Notes: generated by a model from the letters alone, not told the origin. Shown: positions 1 through 15,299, counted from the stretch's first letter. The stretch: 64,000 nucleotides of DNA from Paucimonas sp. (GCA_031253995.1 JAIRVG010000006.1:1-64000); one strand, 5' to 3'. Numbers and translations are program-made.

Positions 1-834
<834 letters not shown>

Positions 835-852
835 GGCGCGTTTCTCCGGTAA

Positions 853-2277
<1,425 letters not shown>

Positions 2278-2303
2278 GCGATAGATGGTAAAAAGACAGC
2301 AAT

Positions 2304-2338
2304 GTGAAGCGCAGGGCCTTGCCCGTCTGCGTTTCACG
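2304..2338. other. Stem-loop in the eno-ftsB spacer
   Basis: The 156-base spacer between eno and ftsB holds an imperfect 11-bp stem, GTGAAGCGCAG pairing with CTGCGTTTCAC. There is no T-run after it, so it is not a typical terminator. It could be an mRNA processing or stability element. Confidence 0.4.
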
Positions 2339-2433
2339 TGCGCTGCGGATGCTTGAATCACAAAGCCTGGCTTCGGTCAGGCTTCGTGCCATAAGCCCTT
2401 CGCAAACGCGGTCTTTCGCCACTGGATGTCCTG

Positions 2434-2712
2434 ATGCGTAGTCCTTATTGGTTGTTCCTCGTCCTTCTCGCGGCGCTCGGTGCCTTGCAGTACCGGTTGT
2501 GGGTGGGTAATGGCAGCCTGGCCCAGGTGGCCGAACTCAAGCAGCAGATTGCCGACCAGCACGCCGAGAACGAGCGTCTGCTGGAGCGCAACCGTGTCCT
2601 CGATGCCGAGGTACTGGAATTGAAAAAAGGCATGGAAACCGTCGAAGAGCGGGCCCGCCACGAACTGGGAATGGTGAAGGACGGGGAAACCCTCTACCAA
2701 CTGGCCCAATGA
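2434..2712 (+). CDS. ftsB: Cell division protein FtsB
   Basis: Small bitopic inner-membrane protein of the divisome that forms the FtsQ-FtsL-FtsB complex at midcell. The 92 residues fit the family: a short cytoplasmic N terminus, one membrane segment at about residues 5-20 (YWLFLVLLAALGALQYRLW), then a periplasmic leucine-zipper coiled coil at about 28-65 (heptads through VAELKQQIADQHAENERLL) and a conserved C-terminal ARHELGMVKDGE. The stop overlaps the ispD start (ATGA), indicating translational coupling. Confidence 0.95.
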   Translation: MRSPYWLFLVLLAALGALQYRLWVGNGSLAQVAELKQQIADQHAENERLLERNRVLDAEVLELKKGMETVEERARHELGMVKDGETLYQLAQ

Positions 2713-3413
2713 ATACCTCCCTGCCTGCCTTCTGGGCAGTGATCCCCGCCGCCGGCGTAGGTGCGCGCATGGCCGCCGACCGGCCGAAGCAGTACCTGCA
2801 ACTGGGCGGACGCACGATTCTCGAACACAGCCTCCACTGTTTTCTCGACCATCCCTCGTTGAAAGGGGTGGTGGTCAGCATTGCCGCTGACGATCCCTTC
2901 TGGCCGGACCTGGCCTGTGCCCGTGACCCGCGCATCCAGCGCGCTGCCGGTGGTCGCGAGCGGGCGGACTCGGTGCTCAATGCCTTGCTGTTGCTGCACG
3001 CACAGGGCGCGGCGGACAGTGACTGGGTACTGGTGCACGATGCGGCGCGGCCCAACCTGGCCCGTTCCGACCTCGATCACCTGCTGGCGGAACTGGCCGA
3101 TGACCCGGTGGGCGGCCTGCTTGCCGTGCCGGCCCGGGATACCCTCAAGCGCGCCGATGCCGATGGCCGGGTCGCCGCCACGGTCGATCGCAGCACCATC
3201 TGGCAGGCCTATACCCCGCAGATGTTCCGACTCGGTGCGTTGCACCGGGCCCTGGCCGATAGCCTGGTTGCGAACGTAGCGATTACCGACGAAGCCTCGG
3301 CCCTGGAATGGGCTGGCCAGGCGCCGCGCCTGATCGAGGGGCGCAGCGACAACATCAAGGTCACCCGCCCGGAAGACCTGGAATGGCTGCGCCAGCGCTG
3401 GTCGCAACGCTGA
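2709..3413 (+). CDS. ispD: 2-C-methyl-D-erythritol 4-phosphate cytidylyltransferase
   Basis: Third enzyme of the MEP isoprenoid pathway; transfers CMP from CTP to methylerythritol phosphate. The 234-residue length is normal. The nucleotide-binding N terminus IPAAGVGARMAADRPKQYL carries the glycine-rich loop and the Lys that contact CTP. DWVLVHDAARPNL and PARDTLK are conserved active-site segments, and the C terminus has TDEASALEW and IKVTRPEDL. It overlaps ftsB by four bases. IspF, a later enzyme of the same pathway, is encoded at 6485 rather than adjacent. Confidence 0.96.
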   Translation: MNTSLPAFWAVIPAAGVGARMAADRPKQYLQLGGRTILEHSLHCFLDHPSLKGVVVSIAADDPFWPDLACARDPRIQRAAGGRERADSVLNALLLLHAQGAADSDWVLVHDAARPNLARSDLDHLLAELADDPVGGLLAVPARDTLKRADADGRVAATVDRSTIWQAYTPQMFRLGALHRALADSLVANVAITDEASALEWAGQAPRLIEGRSDNIKVTRPEDLEWLRQRWSQR

Positions 3414-3435
3414 TCCCTCAACTCCTACGGGGGGG

Positions 3436-5551
<2,116 letters not shown>

Positions 5552-5558
5552 GGTGTCC

Positions 5559-6413
5559 ATGAGCCTGGAAAACATTTCCTGTCAGAAGAGTTTCGGCGGC
5601 TGGCACAAGCGCTACCGCCACCGCTCCGAGGTGCTGGGCTGCGACATGGTGTTCGCCGTGTACCTGCCGCCACAGGCCGAGCAGGGCGGCACGCTGCCGG
5701 TGCTGTACTGGCTGAGCGGGCTGACCTGCACCGACGAGAACTTCATGCAGAAGGCCGGCGCGCACAAGCTCGCCGCCGAGCTGGGGCTGATCATCGTTGC
5801 GCCGGACACCAGTCCGCGCGGTGCCCAGGTGCCGGGCGATCCGGACGGTGCCTGGGACTTCGGCCTGGGGGCGGGCTTCTACGTCAATGCCACCCAGCAG
5901 CCGTGGGCCGCCAACTACCGCATGTACGACTATGTGGTGAGCGAGCTGCCGACGCTGATCGAAGCGCATTTCCCGGCTTCGCAGCAGCGCGCCATCAGCG
6001 GCCACTCCATGGGCGGGCACGGTGCACTGGTGTGTGCCTTGCGCAACCCGGGGCGCTACCAGTCGGTGTCGGCCTTCGCGCCGATCAGCAATCCGATGGA
6101 TTGCCCGTGGGGCCAGAAGGCGTTGGGTCGCTACCTGGGCGAGGACCGCTCGCGCTGGCGCGAGTGGGATGCCAGCGTGCTGATCGCCCAGGCCGAGGAG
6201 CGCCTGCCGCTGTTGGTGGACCAGGGCGATCGCGACGATTTCCTGGAAAACCAGCTCAAGCCGCAGGTGCTGCAACAGGCGGCGCAAGCCGCCGGCTATC
6301 CGTTGCAACTGCGCCTGCAGCCGGGCTATGACCACAGCTACTACTTCATCGCCAGCTTCATCGACGACCATTTGCGGCATCATGCCGCAGCGCTGGGGAT
6401 CGGCCGCGGCTGA
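5559..6413 (+). CDS. fghA: S-formylglutathione hydrolase
   Basis: Hydrolyses S-formylglutathione to formate and glutathione, the second step of glutathione-dependent formaldehyde removal. The 284-residue alpha/beta-hydrolase of the esterase D family carries the nucleophile motif GHSMGGHGAL, the oxyanion-region YWLSGLTCTDENF, an acidic residue in DQGDRDDFL, and the catalytic His in YDHSYYFI. I chose the ATG at 5559 (AGGTG just upstream) because it gives the family N terminus MSLENISCQKSFGGW. It is co-transcribed with adhC. Confidence 0.95.
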   Translation: MSLENISCQKSFGGWHKRYRHRSEVLGCDMVFAVYLPPQAEQGGTLPVLYWLSGLTCTDENFMQKAGAHKLAAELGLIIVAPDTSPRGAQVPGDPDGAWDFGLGAGFYVNATQQPWAANYRMYDYVVSELPTLIEAHFPASQQRAISGHSMGGHGALVCALRNPGRYQSVSAFAPISNPMDCPWGQKALGRYLGEDRSRWREWDASVLIAQAEERLPLLVDQGDRDDFLENQLKPQVLQQAAQAAGYPLQLRLQPGYDHSYYFIASFIDDHLRHHAAALGIGRG

Positions 6414-6456
6414 GGCGACAATTCGAGCCCAAGCCCCGGTAAAGCGGGTAGAATCA

Positions 6457-6482
6457 CGCCCTGACTCAATCAGGGCGTTTTT
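6457..6482 (+). terminator. Terminator-like hairpin directly before ispF
   Basis: Perfect 8-bp stem CGCCCTGA / TCAGGGCG followed by TTTTTC, ending two bases before the ispF ATG. It probably terminates adhC-fghA, but it occupies the position where an ispF ribosome binding site would be expected. Confidence 0.75.
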
Positions 6483-6484
6483 CT

Positions 6485-6958
6485 ATGCGTATTGGCCACG
6501 GCTACGATGTGCACCGCTTCGCCGAAGGCGATTTCATCACCTTGGGAGGCGTGCGTATCCCGCACAAACAAGGGCTGCTGGCCCACTCCGACGGCGACGT
6601 GCTGCTGCACGCCCTGAGCGATGCCTTGCTCGGCGCTGCCGCGCTGGGTGACATCGGTCGCCATTTCCCCGATACCGACCCGCAGTTCAAGGGTGCCGAC
6701 AGCCGCGTGCTGCTGCGCCACGTGGTCGGCATCGTCCAGGCCAAGGGCTGGAAGGTCGGCAACGTCGACGCCACCATCGTCGCCCAGGCGCCGAAGATGG
6801 CCCCGCATATCGAACGCATGCGCGAGCTGATCGCCGAAGACCTGCAGGTCGAACTCGACCAGGTCAACGTCAAGGCCACCACTACCGAGAAACTCGGCTT
6901 CACCGGGCGTGAGGAAGGCATCGCCGTGCACGCCGTCGCCTTGTTGCTGCCAGCATGA
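6485..6958 (+). CDS. ispF: 2-C-methyl-D-erythritol 2,4-cyclodiphosphate synthase
   Basis: Cyclises CDP-methylerythritol phosphate with loss of CMP in the MEP isoprenoid pathway; a trimer with zinc at the subunit interface. 157 residues, normal length. The N terminus [12 protein letters not shown] carries the metal ligands Asp and His; [26 protein letters not shown] and [11 protein letters not shown] are conserved. The C terminus [16 protein letters not shown] matches the family. No clear Shine-Dalgarno sequence lies upstream, because a terminator-type hairpin and T-run abut the ATG. The stop overlaps truD (ATGA). Confidence 0.96.
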   Translation: MRIGHGYDVHRFAEGDFITLGGVRIPHKQGLLAHSDGDVLLHALSDALLGAAALGDIGRHFPDTDPQFKGADSRVLLRHVVGIVQAKGWKVGNVDATIVAQAPKMAPHIERMRELIAEDLQVELDQVNVKATTTEKLGFTGREEGIAVHAVALLLPA

Positions 6959-8000
6959 CCGAACTCGAACTGCTCGGCCCGCGCGCCAGCGGGCTGGCCC
7001 TGGGCAGCGCGGTATTGAAGGCGGTCGCAGAGGATTTCCAGGTCGATGAAGTGCTCGATATCCCGTTGTCGGGGCAGGGCGAGCACCTCTGGCTGTGGGT
7101 CGAGAAACGTGACCTGAATACCGAGGAAGCGGCCCGCCGCCTGGCCCGCGCCGCCGGCGTGCCGCTGAAAAGCATCAGCTATGCCGGACTCAAGGACCGC
7201 CAGGCGCTGACCCGGCAGTGGTTCAGCCTGCACCTGCCCGGCAAGGCCGATCCGGACCTGTCGGCGGCGGAAAACGAAACCCTGCGCATCTGCCAGCAGA
7301 CCCGCCATTCGCGCAAGCTGCAACGGGGCGCCCATTCGGCCAACGGTTTCACCCTGCGCCTGACCCGGCTCCAGGCCGATCACGCGGCGCTGGATGCCCG
7401 TCTCGAACGCCTGCGCGAGCAGGGTGTGCCGAACTACTTCGGCGCCCAGCGCTTCGGCCATGCTGGCGGCAACGTCGAGGAAGCGCGGCACTGGGCCGAA
7501 CGCAAGGCCCTGCCGGAACAGCGCAACCTGCGTTCGCGCCTGCTGTCCAGCGCGCGCAGCTACCTGTTCAACCGGGTCCTGGCCGAGCGCGTCGATGACG
7601 GCAGCTGGCAGCGTGCCCAGGTGGGCGACCTGCTGGCCTTCACGGACAGTCGTAGCTTCTTTCCGGCAGGTGAGTCGGAATGCAGCGATCCGCGCCTGGC
7701 CATTCTCGACCTGCATCCTACCGGCCCGCTGTGGGGCGAAGGCCTGCCGGCCACGCAGGGCGCGGCAGGCGTGCTCGAACAGCGCATCGGCAACGACGAA
7801 GCGGCGCTTTGCGCATGGCTCGGCAATGCCGCCCTCAAGCAGGAACGACGCATTCTGCGACTGCCCATTGGTCGGCTGACGTGGCATTATCCCGAGCCTG
7901 ATATCCTGCAACTGGAATTCGTCCTTCCGGCCGGATGTTTCGCCACCGTCGTGGTGCGCGAACTCGTCGATCTGGTCCCGGCAGGGCAGACGGACAGCCC

Positions 8001-8013
<13 letters not shown>
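6955..8013 (+). CDS. truD: tRNA pseudouridine(13) synthase TruD
   Basis: Converts U13 of several tRNAs (notably tRNA-Glu) to pseudouridine. 352 residues, close to family length. The catalytic-Asp motif [17 protein letters not shown] is at about residues 75-90; FRLT-type core segments appear as [10 protein letters not shown], and [11 protein letters not shown] and [13 protein letters not shown] are the other TruD signatures. The start overlaps the ispF stop by four bases and the end overlaps surE by 13 bases, so it lies in one compact operon. Confidence 0.95.
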
Positions 8014-9427
<1,414 letters not shown>

Positions 9428-9558
9428 CCGCTGTTTATTTTCACAAGCGGCGAATTCTCGACGCGGCGCCGGGTCTATCTGGCGGGCGTGTTATATCAGG
9501 CTCGGCAACCGTTCACGTTTTGCGTATCTGCAACAAGCGCAAGTTGCTGGTGCCTGGT

Positions 9559-9564
9559 TATAAT
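9559..9564 (+). promoter_or_regulatory. Candidate -10 element upstream of nlpD
   Basis: A perfect TATAAT lies in an AT-rich stretch of the 187-base pcm-nlpD spacer, 51 bases before the GTG start. No good -35 is evident at the usual distance, so this is tentative. Confidence 0.3.
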
Positions 9565-9614
9565 TGCAACGTTATTGCATTTTCAATACTCGATACCATT
9601 CAAGGGAGCGGCGG

Positions 9615-10475
9615 GTGAGTCAAACAGTCATTCAGCAGCGTATGGGTCTATCAAGCATCAGGTTACTGGTGGTTGCACTTGCCTTTGGCATGTTGGTGAC
9701 GGGTTGCTCCAGCACTTCTTCCTCTTCCAGCGGGGCGCGGGTGGTTGATCGCAACAGTGCCGCGCCCAAGCGTCCCGCGGTCACGTCCGGCCAGTACGTG
9801 GTGCGTCCCGGTGACACGCTTTTCTCCATCGCCTTCCGTTATGGCTGGGACTACAAGTCGCTGGCCGCGCGCAACGGCATCGAGGCGCCCTATACCATTC
9901 GCCCGGGCCAGGCCATCCGCTTCGATGAGCCATCCTCCGGCTCTTCCCGCGTGGTGACATCCACCTCACCATCGAGCAAGACCACGGTTACCCGACGGCC
10001 GGCTGGCACTCCGCCACCACCGAAAAGTACTAATACCGCGAGCACCACGCCCGTCGTCACGCCGTCCACCGCGCCGACCCAGGTGCCCGCCGCAGAGCGC
10101 TCCAGCGGTGGTTGGGCATGGCCTGCCAACGGCGTACTGATTGGAAAATTTGCTTCAAACGGTAGTTTGAATAAAGGCATTGATATCGCCGGGGATTTGG
10201 GACAGCCTGTTTTTGCTGCCTCTGATGGTTCAGTGGTGTACGCCGGTAGTGGCTTGCGGGGCTACGGTGAACTCGTAATCATCAAGCACAACGAAACCTA
10301 CGTGAGTGCCTACGGTCATAACCGCAGGCTTTTGGTTCGGGAGGGACAGCAAGTCAAGGTAGGGCAGACAATTGCCGAAATGGGGTCCACGGGCACCGAT
10401 CGTGTGAAGCTTCACTTTGAAATTCGCCGCCTGGGCAAACCGGTAGACCCGCTGCAGTTCCTGCCAAACCGTTGA
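9615..10475 (+). CDS. nlpD: Lipoprotein NlpD (LysM + degenerate M23/LytM domain), amidase activator
   Basis: Envelope lipoprotein that activates periplasmic amidases during daughter-cell separation. I chose the GTG at 9615 with AAGGGAG six bases upstream; it gives 286 residues and a signal peptide ending in the lipobox LVTGC. A LysM domain at about residues 55-98 (YVVRPGDTLFSIAFRYGW) binds peptidoglycan. The C-terminal LytM domain at about 170-285 lacks the full zinc-ligand set: the usual His before GIDIA is Asn, and the usual HLHFE is KLHFE. This is typical of non-catalytic activators. The rpoS promoter region lies within the gene. Confidence 0.92.
   Translation: MSQTVIQQRMGLSSIRLLVVALAFGMLVTGCSSTSSSSSGARVVDRNSAAPKRPAVTSGQYVVRPGDTLFSIAFRYGWDYKSLAARNGIEAPYTIRPGQAIRFDEPSSGSSRVVTSTSPSSKTTVTRRPAGTPPPPKSTNTASTTPVVTPSTAPTQVPAAERSSGGWAWPANGVLIGKFASNGSLNKGIDIAGDLGQPVFAASDGSVVYAGSGLRGYGELVIIKHNETYVSAYGHNRRLLVREGQQVKVGQTIAEMGSTGTDRVKLHFEIRRLGKPVDPLQFLPNR
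10154..10171 (+). promoter_or_regulatory. PsrA-type operator inside nlpD, upstream of rpoS
   Basis: TTCAAACGGTAGTTTGAA is a palindrome that exactly fits the Pseudomonas PsrA consensus (G/C)AAAC-N2-4-GTTT(G/C). PsrA is known to activate rpoS from within nlpD. The surrounding stretch (about 10138-10190) is markedly AT-rich compared with the gene's first half, as expected for an embedded promoter. It lies about 410 bases upstream of the rpoS ATG. Confidence 0.75.
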
Positions 10476-10580
10476 TTGTTGATTCCGGCCTGTTCCTTGG
10501 CGTAATGGGGACAGGCTCTGGCGACGCCATGGATAAGGTGCGCTCGAGTCTGAGTTCGAACTCAGCAAAGGACTATAACA

Positions 10581-11588
10581 ATGGCTCTCAGCAAAGAAGT
10601 GCCGGAGTTTGACATCGACGATGAGGTTCTCCTGATGGAGACCGGCATCGTTTTGGAAACGGATGTGGTGTCAGACGAACCTGCTGTACCTTCGGTTCGG
10701 ACCAGGGCCAGGCAAGGCTCTTCGCTAAAACAGCACAAGTACATCGATTACACCCGGGCACTTGATGCGACCCAGCTTTATCTCAATGAAATCGGTTTCT
10801 CTCCCCTGCTGACGCCAGAGGAGGAGGTCCATTTTGCGCGTCTGTCGCAAAGTGGCGATCCGGCAGGCCGCAAGCGGATGATCGAGAGCAACCTGCGCCT
10901 GGTGGTGAAGATTGCCCGACGCTACGTGAACCGCGGTCTTTCCCTGCTCGACCTGATCGAAGAGGGCAACCTCGGGCTGATCCGGGCGGTCGAGAAGTTC
11001 GATCCTGAACGGGGCTTCCGTTTCTCCACCTATGCAACCTGGTGGATCCGGCAGACCATCGAGCGGGCAATCATGAACCAGACCCGCACTATCCGCCTGC
11101 CAATTCACGTGGTCAAGGAGCTGAACGTCTACTTGCGCGCGGCCCGCGAATTGACCCAGAAGCTCGATCACGAACCCTCCCCCGAAGAAATCGCCAACCT
11201 GCTGGAGAAGCCGGTTTCCGAGGTCAAGCGCATGCTCGGCCTGAACGAGCGGGTGTCTTCGGTAGACGTGTCCCTCGGGCCGGACTCCGACAAGACCCTG
11301 CTCGATACCCTGACCGACGACCGCCCGACCGATCCTTGCGAGCTGTTGCAGGATGACGATCTGTCCCAGAGCATTGACCAATGGCTGAGCGAGCTGACCG
11401 ACAAGCAGCGCGAGGTGGTTATCCGCCGCTTTGGCCTGCGTGGTCACGAAAGCAGCACGCTGGAGGACGTTGGCCTGGAGATCGGGCTGACTCGCGAGCG
11501 GGTGCGCCAGATCCAGGTCGAGGGACTCAAGCGTTTGCGTGAGATCCTGGAGAAAAACGGCCTGTCCAGCGAGTCGCTGTTTCAATAA
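10581..11588 (+). CDS. rpoS: RNA polymerase sigma factor RpoS (sigma-38)
   Basis: Alternative sigma factor for stationary phase and general stress. 335 residues, normal for Pseudomonas. Conserved regions occur in order: region 1.2 ([21 protein letters not shown]), region 2 ([34 protein letters not shown] and [16 protein letters not shown]), region 3 ([11 protein letters not shown]) and region 4 with its helix-turn-helix ([28 protein letters not shown]). RBS AAAGGA at 10567-10572. The 105-base leader and the PsrA box in nlpD point to transcription from within nlpD. It is followed by a terminator and by rsmZ. Confidence 0.98.
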   Translation: MALSKEVPEFDIDDEVLLMETGIVLETDVVSDEPAVPSVRTRARQGSSLKQHKYIDYTRALDATQLYLNEIGFSPLLTPEEEVHFARLSQSGDPAGRKRMIESNLRLVVKIARRYVNRGLSLLDLIEEGNLGLIRAVEKFDPERGFRFSTYATWWIRQTIERAIMNQTRTIRLPIHVVKELNVYLRAARELTQKLDHEPSPEEIANLLEKPVSEVKRMLGLNERVSSVDVSLGPDSDKTLLDTLTDDRPTDPCELLQDDDLSQSIDQWLSELTDKQREVVIRRFGLRGHESSTLEDVGLEIGLTRERVRQIQVEGLKRLREILEKNGLSSESLFQ

Positions 11589-11610
11589 CTAGAACGCTGA
11601 GCCTTGCTAG

Positions 11611-11640
11611 AAAACGCCCCGACCTGAATCGGGGCGTTTT
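11611..11640 (+). terminator. rpoS terminator
   Basis: Perfect stem AAAACGCCCCGA / TCGGGGCGTTTT ending in a T-run, 23 bases after the rpoS stop. The A-run on the other side makes it potentially bidirectional. Confidence 0.9.
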
Positions 11641-11690
11641 CGTTTCGGTCCTAGGACATAAGGCGATTCTGTCGGCTCTGAGTCTTTTGG

Positions 11691-11708
11691 TGTAAGTCAT
11701 TGCTTACG
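11691..11708 (+). promoter_or_regulatory. GacA upstream activating sequence of rsmZ
   Basis: TGTAAGTCATTGCTTACG matches the GacA box TGTAAG-N6-CTTAC(A/G). Its centre lies about 180 bases before the inferred RsmZ start, the spacing usual for Rsm RNAs in Pseudomonas. The DNA between is AT-rich, as expected for an IHF-bent promoter. Confidence 0.85.
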
Positions 11709-11880
11709 CGGTCTGTAAGCCAATGCAGTAAATCCAGGTAAATTATGCTCGAAGCTGTTGCAGATATTCATCTAACTCGTTGAAATAAAAAGAATTTATA
11801 TTCTGTTTCGACAACCCTCGTGTCTTTTTTTGAGAGCCATTGCCAGTTGCGACCAACGCTGCACGCGTTAATATTTGTCC

Positions 11881-12014
11881 TGTGTCTACGGACTGACACA
11901 GGTTTTCAACGGATGAAGACCAAGGACATCGCAGGATGCGATTCATCAGGATGATGATAGGGAATACAGGGACTACGGAAAAAATGTGGGCGGGTCAAAC
12001 CGCCCCTTTTTTTT
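11881..12014 (+). ncRNA. rsmZ: Small regulatory RNA RsmZ
   Basis: Sequesters the translational repressors RsmA/RsmE downstream of the GacS/GacA two-component system. Support: position between rpoS and fdxA, the GacA box about 180 bases upstream, and a 5' hairpin TGTGTC-TACGGA-CTGACACA presenting GGA in the loop. About eight GGA motifs fall within roughly 110 bases, including AAGGACATCGCAGGATGCG and TCATCAGGATGATGA hairpin contexts. A terminator GGGCGG-GTCAAA-CCGCCC with eight T closes the gene. The 5' end is inferred from the hairpin, not mapped. No ORF overlaps it. Confidence 0.9.
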
Positions 12015-12028
12015 GCCCGCAGAAAATG

Positions 12029-12053
12029 AAAAAAGGCCCGTAAGGGCCTTTTT
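12029..12053 (-). terminator. fdxA terminator
   Basis: Stem AAAAAGGCCC / GGGCCTTTTT downstream of fdxA on the minus strand. It is symmetrical and so may also stop transcription running past rsmZ. Confidence 0.85.
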
Positions 12054-12079
12054 CGTTGATCCGTTCGCGAGTGCGGGAC

Positions 12080-12403
12080 TCAGCGCTCCAGATCCTTGAT
12101 CTTGCCTTTGACGCCGTCGAATTCCTCGGCCTCTGGCAATGCGTCTTTCTTTTCGGTGATGTTCGGCCAGATTTCCGCCAGCTCGGCGTTCAGCTCGATG
12201 AATTCCTGCATGTCATCAGGAACCTCATCTTCCGAGAAGATGGCTTGGGCAGGGCATTCAGGCTCGCACAGTGCACAGTCGATGCACTCATCCGGGTGAA
12301 TGACCAGGAAGTTCGGGCCTTCGTAGAAGCAGTCCACCGGACAGACTTCTACGCAGTCGGTGTACTTGCACTTGATGCAGTTGTCGGTGACGACGAAGGT
12401 CAT
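12080..12403 (-). CDS. fdxA: 7Fe ferredoxin (3Fe-4S/4Fe-4S)
   Basis: Soluble low-potential electron carrier. 107 residues. The N-terminal two-cluster fold shows [18 protein letters not shown], which gives the 3Fe-4S ligands with an extra spacing, and [16 protein letters not shown] for the 4Fe-4S cluster. The acidic C-terminal half is typical of the Azotobacter/Pseudomonas type. RBS-like GGAG precedes the ATG on the minus strand. Conserved neighbour of rpoS/rsmZ and mutS. Confidence 0.96.
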   Translation of the reverse strand: MTFVVTDNCIKCKYTDCVEVCPVDCFYEGPNFLVIHPDECIDCALCEPECPAQAIFSEDEVPDDMQEFIELNAELAEIWPNITEKKDALPEAEEFDGVKGKIKDLER

Positions 12404-12543
12404 TTCTAATTCTCTCCTCAGGCGACGGCAGCGGTGCCCTTCCAGTCAGGGCCGCTCGGTTTGGCAGGTTCGCGGCGAGCCAGGCTAATAACTCGACGCT
12501 CCGCCAAACCGCGCGGGATTCTAACAGCTTGTAAGGCGTGGCG

Positions 12544-15120
12544 TTATAACAGAGTCTTCAGTGCATAGAGCATTTCGATAGCTTGGCGTGGCGTCATGTT
12601 GTCCACGTCGAGCTTGCCGATCTTCTCGATGGCCGGGTGCGGCAGGCTCGCGAACATGTCGCTCTGGTGCGGCACGGCTGGCGCACTGCGACTACTGGTC
12701 GCGGGCTTCGGCACTTCGTGGGGCAGGCTGGAGGTCTCCAGGCGACCCAGATGTTCCCGCGCGCGTTGGATGACCACCGCCGGCACGCCCGCCAGTTGCG
12801 CCACCGCCAGGCCATAGCTCTGGCTGGCCGGGCCAGGCAGCACATGGTGGAGGAAGACGATGCGTTCGTTGTGCTCGGTGGCATTGAGATGCACGTTCGC
12901 CACCAGCGGTTCACTCTCCGGCAGCACGGTCAGCTCGAAGTAGTGCGTGGCGAACAGCGTGTAGGCGCGCAACTGGGCCAGGCGCTCGGCAGCAGCCCAG
13001 GCCAGCGACAGGCCGTCGAAGGTGCTGGTGCCGCGGCCGACTTCGTCCATCAGCACCAGGCTGCGGTCGGTGGCGTTGTGCAGGATGTTGGCGGTTTCGC
13101 TCATTTCCACCATGAAGGTGGAGCGGCCGCCGGCCAGGTCGTCGCTGGAACCGATACGGGTGAAGATGCGGTCCACCAGCGACAGCTGGCAGCTCGCTGC
13201 CGGCACGTAGCTGCCGATATGGGCCAGCAGCACGATCAGTGCGGTCTGGCGCATGTAGGTGGACTTACCGCCCATGTTCGGGCCGGTGATGATCAGCATG
13301 CGCGTGCTGTCGTCGAGGGACAGGTCGTTGGCCACGAACGGGCTGGTCAGTACCTGCTCGACCACCGGGTGACGGCCCTGCTCGATCTTCATGCACGGTT
13401 CGTCGACGAAGGTCGGGCAGTTCAGGTCGAGGGTCAGGGCGCGCTCGGCCATGTTGCTCAGCACGTCCAGCTCGGACAGCGCGGCGGCGGTGTCCTGCAG
13501 CGGTGCCAGGTGGCTGATCAGGGTTTCCAGCAGGGCGTCGTAGAGCATCTTCTCCCGGGCCAGGGCGCGGCTCTTGGCCGACAGTGCCTTGTCTTCGAAG
13601 ACTTTCAGCTCGGGGGTGATGAAACGCTCCGCACCCTTGAGGGTCTGCCGCCGGATGTAGTCGGCGGGTGCCGATTCGGCCTGCTTGCTTGGCAGCTCGA
13701 TGAAATAGCCGTGCACGCGGTTGTAGCCGACCTTGAGGTTGGCGAGGCCAGTGCGGGCCTTTTCCCGGGTTTCCAGGTCGATGAGGAACTGGCCGGCGTT
13801 CTCGCTGATCGACAGCAGTTCGTCCAGTTCGGCGTCGTAGCCGGTCTTCAGCACGCCGCCGTCACGGATGACCGCGGGCGGGTTGTCGATGATGGCTTTT
13901 TCCAGCAGGTCGGCCAGTTCCGGGTAGGTGCCGGCGATGGCGGCGAGGCGCGCCAGGTGCGGCGCCTCCAGCTCGGCCATGGCGTTCTGCAGCTCGGGCA
14001 GGGCACCGAGGGCGTCGCGCAGGCGGGCCAGGTCCCGTGGACGGGCGTTGCGCAGGCCGATACGGGCGAGGATCCGCTCGATATCGCCGATGTCCTTCAA
14101 TTGCGGCTGCAGGCGTTCGAAACGGTAGTTGTCGAGCAGGCAGCGGATCGAACCCTGGCGTGCCTGCAGTACTTTCAGGTCACGCAGCGGGCGGTTCAGC
14201 CAGCGGGTCAGCAGGCGGCTGCCCATGGCGGTCTGGCAGCGGTCGATCACCGATTGCAGGGTGTTGTCGCGGCCACCGGCCAGATTGACGTCCAGCTCCA
14301 GGTTGCGGCGGCTGGCGCCGTCGAGGATGACCGTGTCGTCCAGGCGCTCGTGTTTGAGGCTGCGCAGGTGGGGCAGGGAGGTGCGCTGGGTTTCCTTGGC
14401 GTAGGCCAGCAGGCAGCCGGCGGCGCCGATGGCCAGGGTCAGCTTGTCGCAGCCGAAGCCCTTGAGGTCCTGGGTCGCGAACTGCTGGCAGAGGCTCTTG
14501 CGTGCCGAGTCGCGGTCGAAGTCCCACGGTGCGCGACGGCGCGAGCCACGGCGCTTCTCGGCGGGCAGGCCCTGGGGCCAGTCGTCGGGGATAAGCAGCT
14601 CGACCGGGTTGGTCCGCTCCAGCTCGGCCAGCAGGTTTTCCCAGCCCTTGAGCTCCTGCACGGTGAAGTTGCCGCTGGTGATGTCCAGCACCGCCAGGCC
14701 GAACAGGCGTTCGTCGCCCAGTACGGCGGCGATCAGGTTGTCGCGACGCTCGTCCAGCAGGGCTTCGTCACTCACCGTACCCGGGGTGATGATGCGCACT
14801 ACCTGGCGTTCCACCGGCCCCTTGCTGGTGGCCGGGTCGCCGATCTGTTCGCAGATCACCACCGATTCGCCCAGCTTCACCAGCTTGGCCAGGTAGCCTT
14901 CGAGCGAGTGGAAGGGGATGCCGCACATGGGAATCGACTGGCCCGCCGACTGACCGCGGGCGGTCAGGGTGATATCCAGCAGTTTCGCGGCTTTCTTCGC
15001 GTCTTCGTAGAAGATCTCGTAGAAATCGCCCATGCGGTAGAACATCAGCTGGTCCGGGTGCTGGTTCTTCAGCTTCCAGTACTGCTGCATCATCGGAGTG
15101 TGTGCGGAAAGATCAGACAT
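12544..15120 (-). CDS. mutS: DNA mismatch repair protein MutS
   Basis: Recognises mismatches and starts methyl-independent or MutL-dependent repair. 858 residues, full length. The N-terminal mismatch-binding domain has the Phe-X-Glu motif in [18 protein letters not shown] (about residues 29-45). Core and clamp domains follow, then the ABC-type ATPase with Walker [14 protein letters not shown] near residue 615, [14 protein letters not shown], Walker [18 protein letters not shown] and the helix-turn-helix C terminus. The last residues [18 protein letters not shown] are a small C-terminal domain. Its start lies 180 bases from the tailocin repressor, transcribed divergently. Confidence 0.98.
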   Translation of the reverse strand: MSDLSAHTPMMQQYWKLKNQHPDQLMFYRMGDFYEIFYEDAKKAAKLLDITLTARGQSAGQSIPMCGIPFHSLEGYLAKLVKLGESVVICEQIGDPATSKGPVERQVVRIITPGTVSDEALLDERRDNLIAAVLGDERLFGLAVLDITSGNFTVQELKGWENLLAELERTNPVELLIPDDWPQGLPAEKRRGSRRRAPWDFDRDSARKSLCQQFATQDLKGFGCDKLTLAIGAAGCLLAYAKETQRTSLPHLRSLKHERLDDTVILDGASRRNLELDVNLAGGRDNTLQSVIDRCQTAMGSRLLTRWLNRPLRDLKVLQARQGSIRCLLDNYRFERLQPQLKDIGDIERILARIGLRNARPRDLARLRDALGALPELQNAMAELEAPHLARLAAIAGTYPELADLLEKAIIDNPPAVIRDGGVLKTGYDAELDELLSISENAGQFLIDLETREKARTGLANLKVGYNRVHGYFIELPSKQAESAPADYIRRQTLKGAERFITPELKVFEDKALSAKSRALAREKMLYDALLETLISHLAPLQDTAAALSELDVLSNMAERALTLDLNCPTFVDEPCMKIEQGRHPVVEQVLTSPFVANDLSLDDSTRMLIITGPNMGGKSTYMRQTALIVLLAHIGSYVPAASCQLSLVDRIFTRIGSSDDLAGGRSTFMVEMSETANILHNATDRSLVLMDEVGRGTSTFDGLSLAWAAAERLAQLRAYTLFATHYFELTVLPESEPLVANVHLNATEHNERIVFLHHVLPGPASQSYGLAVAQLAGVPAVVIQRAREHLGRLETSSLPHEVPKPATSSRSAPAVPHQSDMFASLPHPAIEKIGKLDVDNMTPRQAIEMLYALKTLL

Positions 15121-15258
15121 TCAAGGCCTTACAGCTGTGCGTCTATTGGACAAATGCGAAACGCCCAATACTACAGGGATTTCTTCGCTGGCGCTGAGGC
15201 CGCAAGGCGACAAATCCCCACAGGCTCTTTACAACTTATGCCGGATCCCGCCCGTTCA

Positions 15259-15278
15259 ATGCATATTTGCAATTGCAT
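15259..15278. promoter_or_regulatory. Operator-like element before the tailocin repressor
   Basis: ATGCATATTTGCAATTGCAT lies 21 bases upstream of the repressor ATG at 15300. Its left part ATGCATAT-N-TGCAA recurs at 16144 on the other side of the repressor gene. Probably an autoregulatory operator. Confidence 0.55.
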
Positions 15279-15299
15279 TCCGGCTATCGCCACGGCAGT

